Below are positions 14,018 to 23,309 of a DNA stretch of 23,536 nucleotides, one piece after another. Numbering within the stretch: the first letter of the stretch is position 1; the number at the start of each line of letters is the position of its first letter. Made by a program: the position numbers and the translations under genes. The stretch is taken from assembly GCA_946631345.1 (NCBI GenBank), contig CAMPAA010000017.1, forward strand, positions 1 to 23,536, given 5' to 3'. The notes under the pieces were generated by a model. It was not told where the DNA came from. It saw only the letters and a list, made by a program, of their open reading frames with translations, and ran no database searches. Source of the stretch: an uncultured Verrucomicrobiota bacterium. GTDB taxonomy: Bacteria > Verrucomicrobiota > Kiritimatiellia > RFP12 > UBA1067.

Positions 14018-17000
14018 TGAAGAGGACTATTGCGGCGATTGCTGCAATGATGGTGGCGGGCATTGCGTTCGCGCAGGCGGGCAGCCGGCCTAGCCTGCTG
14101 AACAGGGGCCGCATGGGCGGCTTGCGCAACGGATCCGCAGCACAGAAGCAGGAGGCCCAGCCGCAGATGACGCGCGAGGATCTCAAGGCCGTGCCGCGCG
14201 GCACGAACGGCGTGCCGGCCCTGGCGTTCAACCAGGCGGACATCAGCCTCGTGCTGGAGGCGTACGCCGACGAGGTCGGCAAGACAATCATCCCCGCGCC
14301 GGATCTCCCCAAGGCGCAGATTACGCTGCGTTCCCTTGAGGGGCAGACGCTTACCAAGGCGGAGTACCTTGAGGCGATCGAGGTGACGCTGACGATGAAC
14401 GGCGTTGTGCTGGAGCCGCGCGGCGAGAAGTTCCTGCGCGCGCTTCCGCGCAAGACCGTGCGCACTCACGGCATAGCGCTCAGGATGGAGGACAAGGGCA
14501 ACCTGCCCGAACAGGGGCGTGTGGTCAGCCAGATGATCCAGTTCAAGAACATCGAGGTGTCCGAGGCGCAGAAGGCGCTGGAGGGGTTCAAGGCCCCAGA
14601 AGGGCTTTTCCAGGTGTTCGAGCGCACCAACGCCATCCTCGTCACCGATACGCAGGAAAACATCAACAGGATGCTTGAGGTTGTGCGCGCGATCGACATC
14701 GCCACGCCCGTCACCGAGGACGTGTTCGTGCGGCAGGTGGAGTATGCCCTTGCGACAGACATAAAGACGCACCTCGAAACGATCGTCACAGAGTCCCAGA
14801 AGGAGAACCAGCAGAAGCAGAGCGGCCCCAAGCAGAGCGGCGCACCGGGCTTCGGAAGCTCGTCGCCCACGCCGCTCAGGACCGGCCTCCTCAACCTCAA
14901 CAACCGCCCGGGGCTGCGCAAGCAGGAGCCTGAGAACACCCCGAACGCCAATCTCATCGCCGCCGTATCCGACGCCGACCGCGGCATGATCCGCGGCAAG
15001 GTGCTCATCCTCGCCGACGAGCGCTCGAACAAGCTCATAATCATCACCAGCAAGGCGAACATGGACTTCTTCGACAAGGTCATCAAGACCCTCGACGTGG
15101 AGACGACACCGGAGGTGCAGATTGACGTGATCCGCCTCAAATACGCCGAGGCGGAGGACGTGGAGTCCATGCTGAACGACCTCATCGGGGCATCCGGCAA
15201 CAGCTCGCAGAACAAGAACAACCAGAATGCAAACACGCAGAAGGGCGGCTCCGCCAACAGCAACCTGACGCGTGGCACCACCCAGACCCGCCGTCCGGGC
15301 GCCGCCAACAGCCCTACCTTCCAGAACGCGAACGCCTCGCGTCTTGGCGAACTCAACAAGGACAACGTGAAGGTGCTCGCCGACAAGCGCATCAACGGCA
15401 TCGTCGTGATGGCCCGCAAGGCCGATATGCGCGCCATCAAGGACGTGATCGAGAACATGGATGTGAAGCTGAGCCAGGTGCTGATCGAGACCGTGATCAT
15501 AGAAATCTCGCTCGGCGACGATTTGAAGACAGGCATCGACTGGGTGCAGAGGGGCCGCGAACGCCAGACCACGCAGGAGAACATCCCAGGTCTGTACCGC
15601 CAGCAGCTCACTGGCTATACGGCTGTCACCGACAGCGACTACGATACGGATGATGACGGCAACAGGACTCTCAAGAGCGGCATAACCACCGTCACCGGCA
15701 GGGACGGCAACCTCTACAAGGGCGTGTATGAGTGGGTGCAGCAGACCATGCCGGTCACGACGGTCGCACGTGACGGCCTGTACAACAACGGCAACTACAT
15801 GCTCGGTGGCGGCGGTGGCGGCGGGGCGTCTCAGCTTACGTCCTTGATTGGCGCTGTGGCGTCATCTGCCGCCTCGAACGCGACAGAGGCCGCCATAGGC
15901 GTTAGCCCGATCGGAAGCGGCGTGAACTACTTCCTCAAGAGCGACAAGCTCAATCTGGCTGCGGTCATCTCCGCCTCGAAGACCGACAACCGCGCACGGT
16001 ATCTGGCATCGCCCATCGTGATGACGGTTGACAACAAGGAGGCCACCGTCGAGGCGACGTCGTCTCGGCAGTTCCTGACGGGATGGTCGGCGGTGTCGGG
16101 CAACTACACAGGCAGCAGCCTGCCTTCCCCGAACTATTCCGCAAAGGATATTGGTATCAAGCTGAAGATAACGCCCAAGATCAATCCGAACGGAACCGTG
16201 ATGCTCACCGTCGAAGAGGAGTATTCGCAGGTCGGCGAAAAGCAGTCCATGCTGCAGCCGTACGGGAGCACATACGTGGACCGTAGCGTTGACGTGGCGG
16301 TGACGCGCAAGATGACGGCTGACGTCCGGCTGGAGAACAGGCAGACCGTCGTGTTCGGCGGCTTGACCGAAACCACGGTTTCCGAAAGCGAGACCGGCAT
16401 TCCGATCCTGAAGGACATCCCGTGGGTCGGGAAGTGGCTGTTTGGCTCTGTCGAGCAGACGGAGGGCCGCAAGGAGTTGCTGGTGTTCCTGACTCCGTAT
16501 GTTCTTGATGACGAGGAGGCCGCCCAGCTGGAGGCGCTTCGCCGCAAGAAGGCACTTTCCGACGCGAGCCCCTGGCAGGATCACGGCTGGAGCGCCTCGC
16601 CGCTCGCCGACCCCGTCTCGAAGAAGGAGCAGCTCAGGCGCTTCAACGAGGAGTGGAAGAAGCAGGATGAGGAGCGCAAGACGAAGCTCGCCATCGAGAA
16701 GGCGAAAGTCGAACGCGCCAGGAAGCTGGAGAAAATGTCCAAGGAAGAGCGCGAGTTCTGGATCGAACTGCACAAGGATGAGCTGGAGAAGGACGAGAAG
16801 GAGGCGTTTGAGAAGAAGGTCGAGGAGCAGAAGGATCTCAAGGACTTTGTCGAGACGATCAAGAAGCAGGATCTCGAGAAGGCCGAGAAGGAGATAAAGG
16901 AAGCAGATAACGCCGCCGTTAGCGACAACGAGTACAACCGTTTCATCAAGGATAGACAGCGCGAAGGAAAGCCGCTTCCGGCCGGTGAAACGCTGAAGAA

Positions 17001-17121
17001 GGATGCCGAGGCGATCAAGAACGATGCATCGCCTGCTCCTGCTCAGGCTCCTGCTCCGGCGGCACCTGCGCCTGCCGAAAGCGAAAGCCTGATAGGCGAT
17101 CTGCCTGCTGAGAAAAAGTGA
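14014..17121 (+). CDS. gspD: GspD/PilQ-family outer-membrane secretin with long charged C-terminal extension
   Basis: 1035 residues. The signal peptide is about residues 1-21 (cleavage near AFAQA). An N0-like domain (68-147) is followed by repeated N1/N2/N3 ring domains near 172-230, 236-362 and 367-484; the last two carry long Asn/Gln/Ser-rich inserts (260-325, 392-445). The secretin core (487-832) ends in the hallmark VFGGLTETTVSESETGIPILKDIPWVGKWLFGS and ELLVFLTPYVL. It should form the multimeric outer-membrane channel of a type II secretion or type IV pilus system. After the core come about 200 residues of Lys/Glu-rich helix (865-970) and an Ala/Pro tail (1006-1022), longer than the usual S-domain. 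A strong Shine-Dalgarno (AAGGAGGAGG) precedes ATG 14014; ATG 14017 is an alternative. Confidence 0.92.
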   Translation: MMKRTIAAIAAMMVAGIAFAQAGSRPSLLNRGRMGGLRNGSAAQKQEAQPQMTREDLKAVPRGTNGVPALAFNQADISLVLEAYADEVGKTIIPAPDLPKAQITLRSLEGQTLTKAEYLEAIEVTLTMNGVVLEPRGEKFLRALPRKTVRTHGIALRMEDKGNLPEQGRVVSQMIQFKNIEVSEAQKALEGFKAPEGLFQVFERTNAILVTDTQENINRMLEVVRAIDIATPVTEDVFVRQVEYALATDIKTHLETIVTESQKENQQKQSGPKQSGAPGFGSSSPTPLRTGLLNLNNRPGLRKQEPENTPNANLIAAVSDADRGMIRGKVLILADERSNKLIIITSKANMDFFDKVIKTLDVETTPEVQIDVIRLKYAEAEDVESMLNDLIGASGNSSQNKNNQNANTQKGGSANSNLTRGTTQTRRPGAANSPTFQNANASRLGELNKDNVKVLADKRINGIVVMARKADMRAIKDVIENMDVKLSQVLIETVIIEISLGDDLKTGIDWVQRGRERQTTQENIPGLYRQQLTGYTAVTDSDYDTDDDGNRTLKSGITTVTGRDGNLYKGVYEWVQQTMPVTTVARDGLYNNGNYMLGGGGGGGASQLTSLIGAVASSAASNATEAAIGVSPIGSGVNYFLKSDKLNLAAVISASKTDNRARYLASPIVMTVDNKEATVEATSSRQFLTGWSAVSGNYTGSSLPSPNYSAKDIGIKLKITPKINPNGTVMLTVEEEYSQVGEKQSMLQPYGSTYVDRSVDVAVTRKMTADVRLENRQTVVFGGLTETTVSESETGIPILKDIPWVGKWLFGSVEQTEGRKELLVFLTPYVLDDEEAAQLEALRRKKALSDASPWQDHGWSASPLADPVSKKEQLRRFNEEWKKQDEERKTKLAIEKAKVERARKLEKMSKEEREFWIELHKDELEKDEKEAFEKKVEEQKDLKDFVETIKKQDLEKAEKEIKEADNAAVSDNEYNRFIKDRQREGKPLPAGETLKKDAEAIKNDASPAPAQAPAPAAPAPAESESLIGDLPAEKK

Positions 17122-17146
17122 CGCAACGTTAAACGGATGACATGAC

Positions 17147-20100
17147 ATGCATTCACCCGTAATCATCTGCATTCTTGCGTTGATCACGCTTCTCCTCGGA
17201 GCGTGGGCGGTCTGTCTGCTGCATGAGCATGGGATGCTTTCGTTTCGACGCCTGACGGCCCGCACAAGGCGTCTGCCAGGCGGGCAGATGCTTTTGGCTG
17301 TAATGGCGGTGGCTGCGGTTGTTTATGGCGGAAGCAAGGGCGGAGGGAGCGATCCTTCGACAGACGAGTCCGAAGAGCCACCGCCTCAGGTGACGCCTGC
17401 GGGAGAGCATGATGCCGATAATAGTCCTAATGTGATAATTATCCAGTCTCTTCCATATGTGATCAAGGGCACGGTTCTAAAGCAGCCGATCCAGTTCAGG
17501 ATGTTTATGCCGGCCGTCGAGGCACCAGTGTCGATCCACACGCATACCGGCACCGGAACGGTGTACACGGCAACGCTTACATGGCCGGATGGATTTGAGG
17601 GGCTGTCAAATGACGCGCAGACTGTTCCGCTTGTTCCTGAAATAGTCTATACGGTGGTTGTTTCCGGCAGCAGCGTTTCGCCTGACTCTCAGTACGTGAT
17701 CCGCATAGGCGAGTTCGACCCTGAGTATTTGGTGACGTTTGACGGCAATGGCGGAAGTGTGTCGCCGAGTTGGAAGACCTATCAGCCCGGAAAGCCGTAC
17801 GGCTCGTTCCCGGTGGCGACGCGCGAGGGTTACGACTTCTCAGGTTGGGCGACAGCCGCTACGAACGGACTGGTGCTTGCAGCGAATACCGCCGCGTGCG
17901 TAGGCTACACAAATCTCTTTGCGCAGTGGACGTATGTGGAGCCCACCAACGTTCCGCCTGCGGTCGTCACGAACTACGTGGAGTTTCTCCCGAACGGTGG
18001 GCAGGGCGAAATGGCCCCTCAGATGTTCATCGAGGGCGAAGCACAGGCTCTGTCGTCCAACATGTTCACGTTGGCGACGTACGATTTTGCCGGTTGGGCT
18101 GCATCGGCTACGGGCGAAGTTGTGTATGCGGACGGGGCGGTTGTATCCAACCTGTCCGACACGGCGGGCACGGTGAAGCTCTACGCGCAGTGGACGCGCA
18201 TGACCAACGTGTATGACGTGGCGTTCCTCCCGAACGGAGGGCAGGGATCCATGGCAAGGCAGGCGTTTTTCCTGAATGAGCCGCAGCCGCTTGCGACTAA
18301 CCTGTTTGTCCGTGGCGGATACGATTTCGTGGGATGGGCGACATCCACAAACGGCGCTGCCGTTTATGCCGACTGCCAGGTCGTCACGAACGTCGCAACG
18401 AACGCCGGGGATGTGGTTTCACTGTACGCGACATGGAAGATAACGCCGCTGCCGATACTCTCCAACACGGTTTCCGGCGTCACGTGGTACTATACCGCGA
18501 CGAACGGACAGGCCACCATAATGTACCACACCAACAATGTGTTCGGCGCTGCGGTGAGGCCGCTTTCGGTCGCAAGCCTGATTGTGCCGGACGCCTTGCC
18601 TGATGGGACCGGCACAAATGCCTGCACGGTTACGGCCATAGGGGAGAATGCGTTTGCCGGGCTGTCCTCCCTGACCAGCGTCGTCGTGCCGGCAACTGTC
18701 GCCACGCTGCCAGCCGGAGTGTTTGCCGGTTGCGGGAGTATCGTCTCCGCCACGCTTCCTGTCTCCGAGCCGCTCTTTTCGGTGATGCCGGATTCTTACA
18801 CCAAGGTCAGGAACGTGACGGTGCCGGGCATGGAGGAGTTTCTTGATGATGAAGTGACTGTCTGCGAATATGCCTTCTCCAACTGCACATCGCTGGTTTC
18901 GGTGGACCTTCCGCTTGGCGTGGCCGAGCTGCCGGAGGGCGTGTTCTGCGGATGCACGGCGCTGACCTCTTTCGAGATGCCATATACCGTGACGGCCATA
19001 GGGGAGGGCGCTTTCAGGGGCTGCACCGGCCTTACGGCTTTGACCGTCACCGAAAACGTGTCCGAAATAGGGGCGAATGCATTTACCGACTGCTCGTCGC
19101 TCAAGATCGTCCGCTACCTCGGTGACGAGCCGGAGGCGGCGGAGGGCGGCTCCGGAAACATCTACTACCACTCAAACACCAATCTCGTATCCGGCTATCT
19201 CGCATGGCTGCGCGATTGGGCGTCTGCGCCGGAGGCCGAGGAGGTTGAGACAGGCACCACCGATTCGACGGAGGATTCAACCGATTCGGCGTCTACCACC
19301 GTCACGGTGTATCCGTCGGTAAGCTGGCCAAGCGGCGGGGCTGGGCGTCCGCTGCTGACTTGGAACACCAAGCTGTACTCGTTCGTGAAGGTTACGCTCA
19401 ACTACAACGACGGCGGGAATACGGCGGCTCAAGAACTTGTCTACGTGAAGGGGCGCGTGGTCGGCGAGCTGCCGGAGCCGGAATCGGGGGGCTTTCTCGG
19501 ATGGTTCACGAAGAGGTACGGCGGCGAAGAGGTTGATCCCTACACCGTGGTCAACGCCGCAACGACCTTCTACGCCCATTGGGACGGCGATACCTCCGGA
19601 GCCGGCACGCGCGGGACGGTCGATGCGCTGTCGCCGTTCTACTCCGACGACAGCGGTTTCGCATTTTCGGCCGCCACGTTCGATGGGCTGCTGGTGTGCG
19701 ATGGCGCCGTCGCGGGGACGGTCCAGGTGAAGGTCAAGAAAGGAAAGGCCAATTCGTCCGGCGAGACCAATGCGGCGTTCACCGCGACCATGAAGGTGCT
19801 GGGGGCGAAGAAGGTGTCTCTTTCCGGTACGGTTGGCGCAGACGGAACGGCGGAGGCCGAGAACGAGAAGAAGGGGCTTTCGCTGGAGCTTGAGTTCTCC
19901 CAGTTCGGCATGACAGGCGCGTATTCCATGGAGGACGCAAGCTACGAGATCATAGCGGCGCGGGACAGGTATTCCGCCGGTTCCGACTCCGCCAAGGCCG
20001 TCGTGCGGGCGGCTCTTGCAAACGCCCAGGCGAGCTGGAATGTCGTGCTGCCCACGGACTCTTCGGAGGGCGACGGCGCGGCGTTTGCCGCAGGCTACAG

Positions 20101-20791
20101 CACGCTCACCGCGACGATCGGCGCGAAGGGGAAGGCGAAGGTCAAGGGTGTTATGGCAGACGGCACAAAGGTTTCGGCAAGCGCGACCCTTGTGGTTGGC
20201 GAGAACTGCTGCTGCCTGCCCGTTGTCGTGCCGCTGTATTCCGGCAAGACGGGAGGCTTCGCGTTCGCGCTGTGGTTCACCTGGGCGGACGATGCCAGCG
20301 AGAGCGTGGTGGAGGTGGCAGGACTTTCAGGATGGGATGCCTCAAGGCGCAGCGGCGGCGGTTTCGCTGCGGCGTTCGGCACACCTGTCGTGGGGGAGGC
20401 TGGAGCGACCGCCGTATCGCCGGAGGCGACGTTCCAGATGGAGGATTTCTTCGATTTAGATGGAGCTGATTCGGGCTTCTCCCCGGACGGCACGGCCATC
20501 GACGCGTCCAGCGGCCTGTGGAGGCTTCCGAAGGCTGATGGCGTGAAGTTCTCGAAGGATGACGGGTGGTATGTGCAGGACGGCAAGGACTACGGAAACC
20601 CTGCCGGACTGAAGTTGAAATACACCGCGAAGACAGGTAGGTTCACAGGGAGCTTCAAGGTGTTCGCCGTGACGGATGCCGGCAAGTCGAAGAAGTATTC
20701 GGCCAAGGTGACGGGCGTGGTCGTCGGTGGCGTCGGCTACGGCGCGGCCACCGTTAAGAAGGTCGGCAGCATGCCGGTCAAGGTGGAGTGA
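17147..20791 (+). CDS. Large surface protein with InlB-type B-repeats and BspA-like leucine-rich repeats
   Basis: 1214 residues. The N-terminus has two hydrophobic segments (6-25 and 48-62, the latter followed by GGSKGGG), so it is either membrane-anchored or carries an unusual signal. Three Listeria-Bacteroides B-repeats lie at about 195-261, 277-349 and 357-430, each with a [D/P]NGG start, a GYDFxGWA-like core and a YAxW end; a fourth, diverged, is at 747-812. A BspA-type LRR block (about 490-660) has TAIGENAFAGLSSLTSV-like units. A Ser/Thr/Glu-rich linker (695-715) follows. The C-terminal ~400 residues are beta-rich, with two similar segments (lysine/glycine strands followed by SGT- and GVMADGT-like turns) and a run of three cysteines (ENCCCLP). 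Likely exported and adhesive or substrate-binding. It lies between the secretin and the coiled-coil gene, so it may be a client or partner of the secretin. Confidence 0.82.
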   Translation: MHSPVIICILALITLLLGAWAVCLLHEHGMLSFRRLTARTRRLPGGQMLLAVMAVAAVVYGGSKGGGSDPSTDESEEPPPQVTPAGEHDADNSPNVIIIQSLPYVIKGTVLKQPIQFRMFMPAVEAPVSIHTHTGTGTVYTATLTWPDGFEGLSNDAQTVPLVPEIVYTVVVSGSSVSPDSQYVIRIGEFDPEYLVTFDGNGGSVSPSWKTYQPGKPYGSFPVATREGYDFSGWATAATNGLVLAANTAACVGYTNLFAQWTYVEPTNVPPAVVTNYVEFLPNGGQGEMAPQMFIEGEAQALSSNMFTLATYDFAGWAASATGEVVYADGAVVSNLSDTAGTVKLYAQWTRMTNVYDVAFLPNGGQGSMARQAFFLNEPQPLATNLFVRGGYDFVGWATSTNGAAVYADCQVVTNVATNAGDVVSLYATWKITPLPILSNTVSGVTWYYTATNGQATIMYHTNNVFGAAVRPLSVASLIVPDALPDGTGTNACTVTAIGENAFAGLSSLTSVVVPATVATLPAGVFAGCGSIVSATLPVSEPLFSVMPDSYTKVRNVTVPGMEEFLDDEVTVCEYAFSNCTSLVSVDLPLGVAELPEGVFCGCTALTSFEMPYTVTAIGEGAFRGCTGLTALTVTENVSEIGANAFTDCSSLKIVRYLGDEPEAAEGGSGNIYYHSNTNLVSGYLAWLRDWASAPEAEEVETGTTDSTEDSTDSASTTVTVYPSVSWPSGGAGRPLLTWNTKLYSFVKVTLNYNDGGNTAAQELVYVKGRVVGELPEPESGGFLGWFTKRYGGEEVDPYTVVNAATTFYAHWDGDTSGAGTRGTVDALSPFYSDDSGFAFSAATFDGLLVCDGAVAGTVQVKVKKGKANSSGETNAAFTATMKVLGAKKVSLSGTVGADGTAEAENEKKGLSLELEFSQFGMTGAYSMEDASYEIIAARDRYSAGSDSAKAVVRAALANAQASWNVVLPTDSSEGDGAAFAAGYSTLTATIGAKGKAKVKGVMADGTKVSASATLVVGENCCCLPVVVPLYSGKTGGFAFALWFTWADDASESVVEVAGLSGWDASRRSGGGFAAAFGTPVVGEAGATAVSPEATFQMEDFFDLDGADSGFSPDGTAIDASSGLWRLPKADGVKFSKDDGWYVQDGKDYGNPAGLKLKYTAKTGRFTGSFKVFAVTDAGKSKKYSAKVTGVVVGGVGYGAATVKKVGSMPVKVE

Positions 20792-20807
20792 AGGGAGGAA
20801 CGCGGAT

Positions 20808-21788
20808 ATGAAGAACGTGGTGATCGTCCTTGTGGCGCTGATTGTGGTCGGCGGAGCCGCCTACACTGCGGTCAGGCGCAACGAGCTGAAGAACCAGGAG
20901 CTTGAGATTCAGGCCCGGAAGGCCGAGGCTTCGCAGAAGAAGGCGGAGGCGGCGAAGAAGAAGGCCGAGGCCGATGCGAAAAAGGCGAAGGACGATGCCG
21001 CCGCCGCAAAGTCCAAGGCGGAGGCGGCGAAGGACGAGCGGCAGAAGCAGCTTGCGGCGGAGGCGGAGGCGAAGGAGCTTGCCAAGGTGAAGGCGGCCGA
21101 GGTCAAGGCGGCCGAGGCTCTCGCCAAGGCCGCCGCCGATAACGCCCGCCGCGCCGAGGCCGAGCGCAAGACCGCCGAGGCCAAAAAGGCGGCGGCGCTG
21201 GCGCTTGCGGAACATGCGTCCGCGACTAACGCCGCCCGCCAGGCCGAGCTCCAGACGGCCCTCGCCGCCGCGCATCTCGTCGAAATCGACCTGCAGAAGA
21301 CCCTTGCCGCCAGCAACGTGCTGGCGCTCCAGAAGGCCGACTACGCGGCGAAGCTCGCAGAGGTACGTCTGCTTCAGGAGGAGTTGCGTCGCCGTGAGGA
21401 GGAGACGCGCCCGAACAAGACGCTCCAGCAGCTGATCGCGCAGAACGAAGCCGCCCGCGAGGCGGAGCTTGCGGAGTTGGCGAAGAGGGATGCCCAGTAC
21501 GCCGAGGAGGAGGCTGCCCGCCGCCGGATTCTGCGCGAGGGCGTGCCGGCTGCGCCGAAAAAGCCTCTGTCCAGGACCGACAAGCGGCTGGCGGCGGCGC
21601 GCGGCGATATCGACAAGGTTGATGATGAGGGCAGGTCCGCAATGGTCAAGGGCGTTGTCGCCCGCATGGAGGCCATCATAAGGCAGGCGGCCAAGGATGG
21701 GCGCATGGAGGATGCCGAGGCGTACCTCGCGGCCTTGAAGTCTCTCGTGCCGGAATACGGAGCAGATGAAAAGAGGGTTGGCCTATAA
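20808..21788 (+). CDS. Membrane-anchored alanine-rich coiled-coil protein, function unknown
   Basis: 326 residues from ATG 20808, behind a strong AGGGAGGAA (20792-20800); upstream parts of the open frame overlap the previous gene and are rejected. Residues 1-23 form one hydrophobic helix (MKNVVIVLVALIVVGGAAYTAV), either a signal anchor or an uncleaved membrane helix. Residues about 30-270 are almost entirely Ala/Lys/Glu-rich heptad-like repeats (KKAEAAKKKAEADAKKAKDD and similar), as in TolA-like periplasm-spanning stalks. The C-terminal ~55 residues (VDDEGRSAMVKGVVARMEAIIRQAAKDGRMEDAEAYLAALKSLVPEYGADEK) look like a small helical domain. No MCE domain is seen. It starts 17 bp after the surface-protein stop and overlaps the MlaE gene by 23 bp, tying it to both. 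No known family was recognised; a stalk linking inner membrane and envelope is inference. Confidence 0.75.
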   Translation: MKNVVIVLVALIVVGGAAYTAVRRNELKNQELEIQARKAEASQKKAEAAKKKAEADAKKAKDDAAAAKSKAEAAKDERQKQLAAEAEAKELAKVKAAEVKAAEALAKAAADNARRAEAERKTAEAKKAAALALAEHASATNAARQAELQTALAAAHLVEIDLQKTLAASNVLALQKADYAAKLAEVRLLQEELRRREEETRPNKTLQQLIAQNEAAREAELAELAKRDAQYAEEEAARRRILREGVPAAPKKPLSRTDKRLAAARGDIDKVDDEGRSAMVKGVVARMEAIIRQAAKDGRMEDAEAYLAALKSLVPEYGADEKRVGL

Positions 21789-22563
21789 CGTCGGGCGGCT
21801 CGCCTGCGAACACGCACGGGCTGTGCGCGAAAGCTGCGCGCTCCTCGGCGAGACCGTGGTGCGCGGATTGGCCATGCTCGCGAAGCCGCGGCAGTTCAGG
21901 TTTGGGGACTGCGCGCTGGCTTTTGAGCGCGCCGGCTTTGACGGCCTGCCGATATGCTCCCTGATAGGGCTGCTTCTTGGGCTGATACTCGCCTTCGAGT
22001 CGGCGGCGAGCCTGAAGATGTTCGGGGTGGAGGTGTACGTGGCGGATCTCATCGCCATCGGCCTTTTCCGGGAGCTTGGGCCCCTCGTCACCGCCATCAT
22101 ACTCGCCGGACGCTCAGGCAGCGCATTTGCGGCGGAGATCGGCACGATGAAGGTGGACGAGGAGCTGGACGCGCTCACCACCATGGGGCTGCCGCCGGTG
22201 AGGTTCCTCGTGCTGCCGCGCATGGTTGCCGCCGCTGCGGTGATGCCGGTGCTCACGGTATTCGCGGAGCTTGCCGGGCTGATTGGCGGCTGCATAGTGC
22301 TTCAGATCATGGATGTGCCGGCAAGCGTGTTCTGGAAGCACGTCATTTCGTCCTCGTCCCTCTTCATGATAGCGTTTGGGCTGGCGAAGGGGGCGCTGTT
22401 CGGCCTGTTGGTGGGATTCATCGGATGCGCGGCGGGGATGCGCACGAAGAACACGGCGGACGGCGTGGGCGTCGCGGCCACGAACGCGGTTGTGGGCGGC
22501 ATCGTGGCGATCGCCGTGACAGACGGACTGCTTGCCGTGATCTGCTACATTCTGGGGGTGTGA
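21766..22563 (+). CDS. mlaE: MlaE/YrbE-family ABC transporter permease
   Basis: 265 residues, close to E. coli MlaE. An N-terminal amphipathic region is followed by about five hydrophobic helices. Family features include PICSLIGLLLGLILAFESAASLKMFG, FRELGPLVTAIILAGRSGSAFAAEIGTMKVDEELDALTTMG (the conserved MlaE cytoplasmic loop) and a C-terminal GVAATNAVVGGIVAIAVTDGLLAVICYILGV. The permease works with MlaF and an MCE protein (MlaD) to move phospholipids between inner and outer membranes. GGAG at 21759-21762 precedes ATG 21766, which overlaps the previous gene by 23 bp. Its TGA overlaps the GTG start of the ATPase gene. Its position behind a secretin cluster rather than in the usual mlaFEDCB order is unusual. 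Confidence 0.92.
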   Translation: MKRGLAYNVGRLACEHARAVRESCALLGETVVRGLAMLAKPRQFRFGDCALAFERAGFDGLPICSLIGLLLGLILAFESAASLKMFGVEVYVADLIAIGLFRELGPLVTAIILAGRSGSAFAAEIGTMKVDEELDALTTMGLPPVRFLVLPRMVAAAAVMPVLTVFAELAGLIGGCIVLQIMDVPASVFWKHVISSSSLFMIAFGLAKGALFGLLVGFIGCAAGMRTKNTADGVGVAATNAVVGGIVAIAVTDGLLAVICYILGV

Positions 22564-23309
22564 TTGCCGTGGACGGTCGCAAGGTCATAGAGCTTGAACA
22601 CGTGAGCGCAGGGTATCCTGGCGTTGAGATTCTTGGCGACGTCACCTTTTCCGTCGAGGCCGGCGAGGTGTTTGTGCTGCTTGGAGGGTCTGGCTGCGGA
22701 AAATCTACCGTGATGCGCCACATGATCGGGCTAAACCCCGTGCTTGGCGGTTCGCTGCGGGTGCTGGGCATGGAGATGAACAGGCGGAACAGGCCCAGGA
22801 TACTCAGCCGCATTGGCGTGATGTACCAGAGCGGCGCGCTGTTCGGAAGCATGACCTGTCTGCAGAACGTGATGCTTCCGTTGGAGGAGTTCACGAAGCT
22901 TGGGCGAAAGGCTCGCATCGAGAAGGCGAAAGGGCTGCTCGCGCAGGTCGGCCTCGCGGATGCGGCGGAGAAGATGCCGGCCGAGATTTCAGGCGGCATG
23001 AAGAAGCGCGTGGCGATCGCGCGGGCGCTTGCGCTAGACCCGGAGATCATCTTTCTGGACGAGCCGAGCGCAGGACTCGACCCAATCACCTCCAGCGCGC
23101 TGGATGACCTGATTCTCCAGATCAGGAGGGAACGCGGCACGACGTTCGTGGTCGTGACCCACGAACTGCCGAGCATATTCAAGATCGCGGACCGCTGTGC
23201 CATGTTCGACAAGGCGCGGCATGGCATGATCGCGCTTGGCTCCCCGGCGGCGCTTCGCGATTCGACCGACGATGAATTCGTGAAGCGGTTTTTTGCCCGG
23301 GCATCGTAG
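22560..23309 (+). CDS. mlaF: MlaF-family ABC transporter ATP-binding protein
   Basis: 249 residues from GTG 22560 (overlapping the permease stop); GTG 22569 is an alternative, with GGGGGTG better spaced as a ribosome-binding site. All ATPase motifs are present: Walker A GGSGCGKST (42-50), Q-loop MYQSGALFGSMTCLQNV (Q90), signature ISGGMKKRVAIARAL (143-157), Walker B IIFLDEPSAGLDP (163-175) and H-loop VVVTHELPS (H201). The SGALFGSMTCLQNVMLPLEE segment is typical of Mla/Ttg2A ATPases. It powers lipid transport with the adjacent permease. A standard operon would continue with mlaD, but no gene follows in the remaining 227 bp, where a 46-bp repeat array starts instead. Confidence 0.93.
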   Translation: MIAVDGRKVIELEHVSAGYPGVEILGDVTFSVEAGEVFVLLGGSGCGKSTVMRHMIGLNPVLGGSLRVLGMEMNRRNRPRILSRIGVMYQSGALFGSMTCLQNVMLPLEEFTKLGRKARIEKAKGLLAQVGLADAAEKMPAEISGGMKKRVAIARALALDPEIIFLDEPSAGLDPITSSALDDLILQIRRERGTTFVVVTHELPSIFKIADRCAMFDKARHGMIALGSPAALRDSTDDEFVKRFFARAS

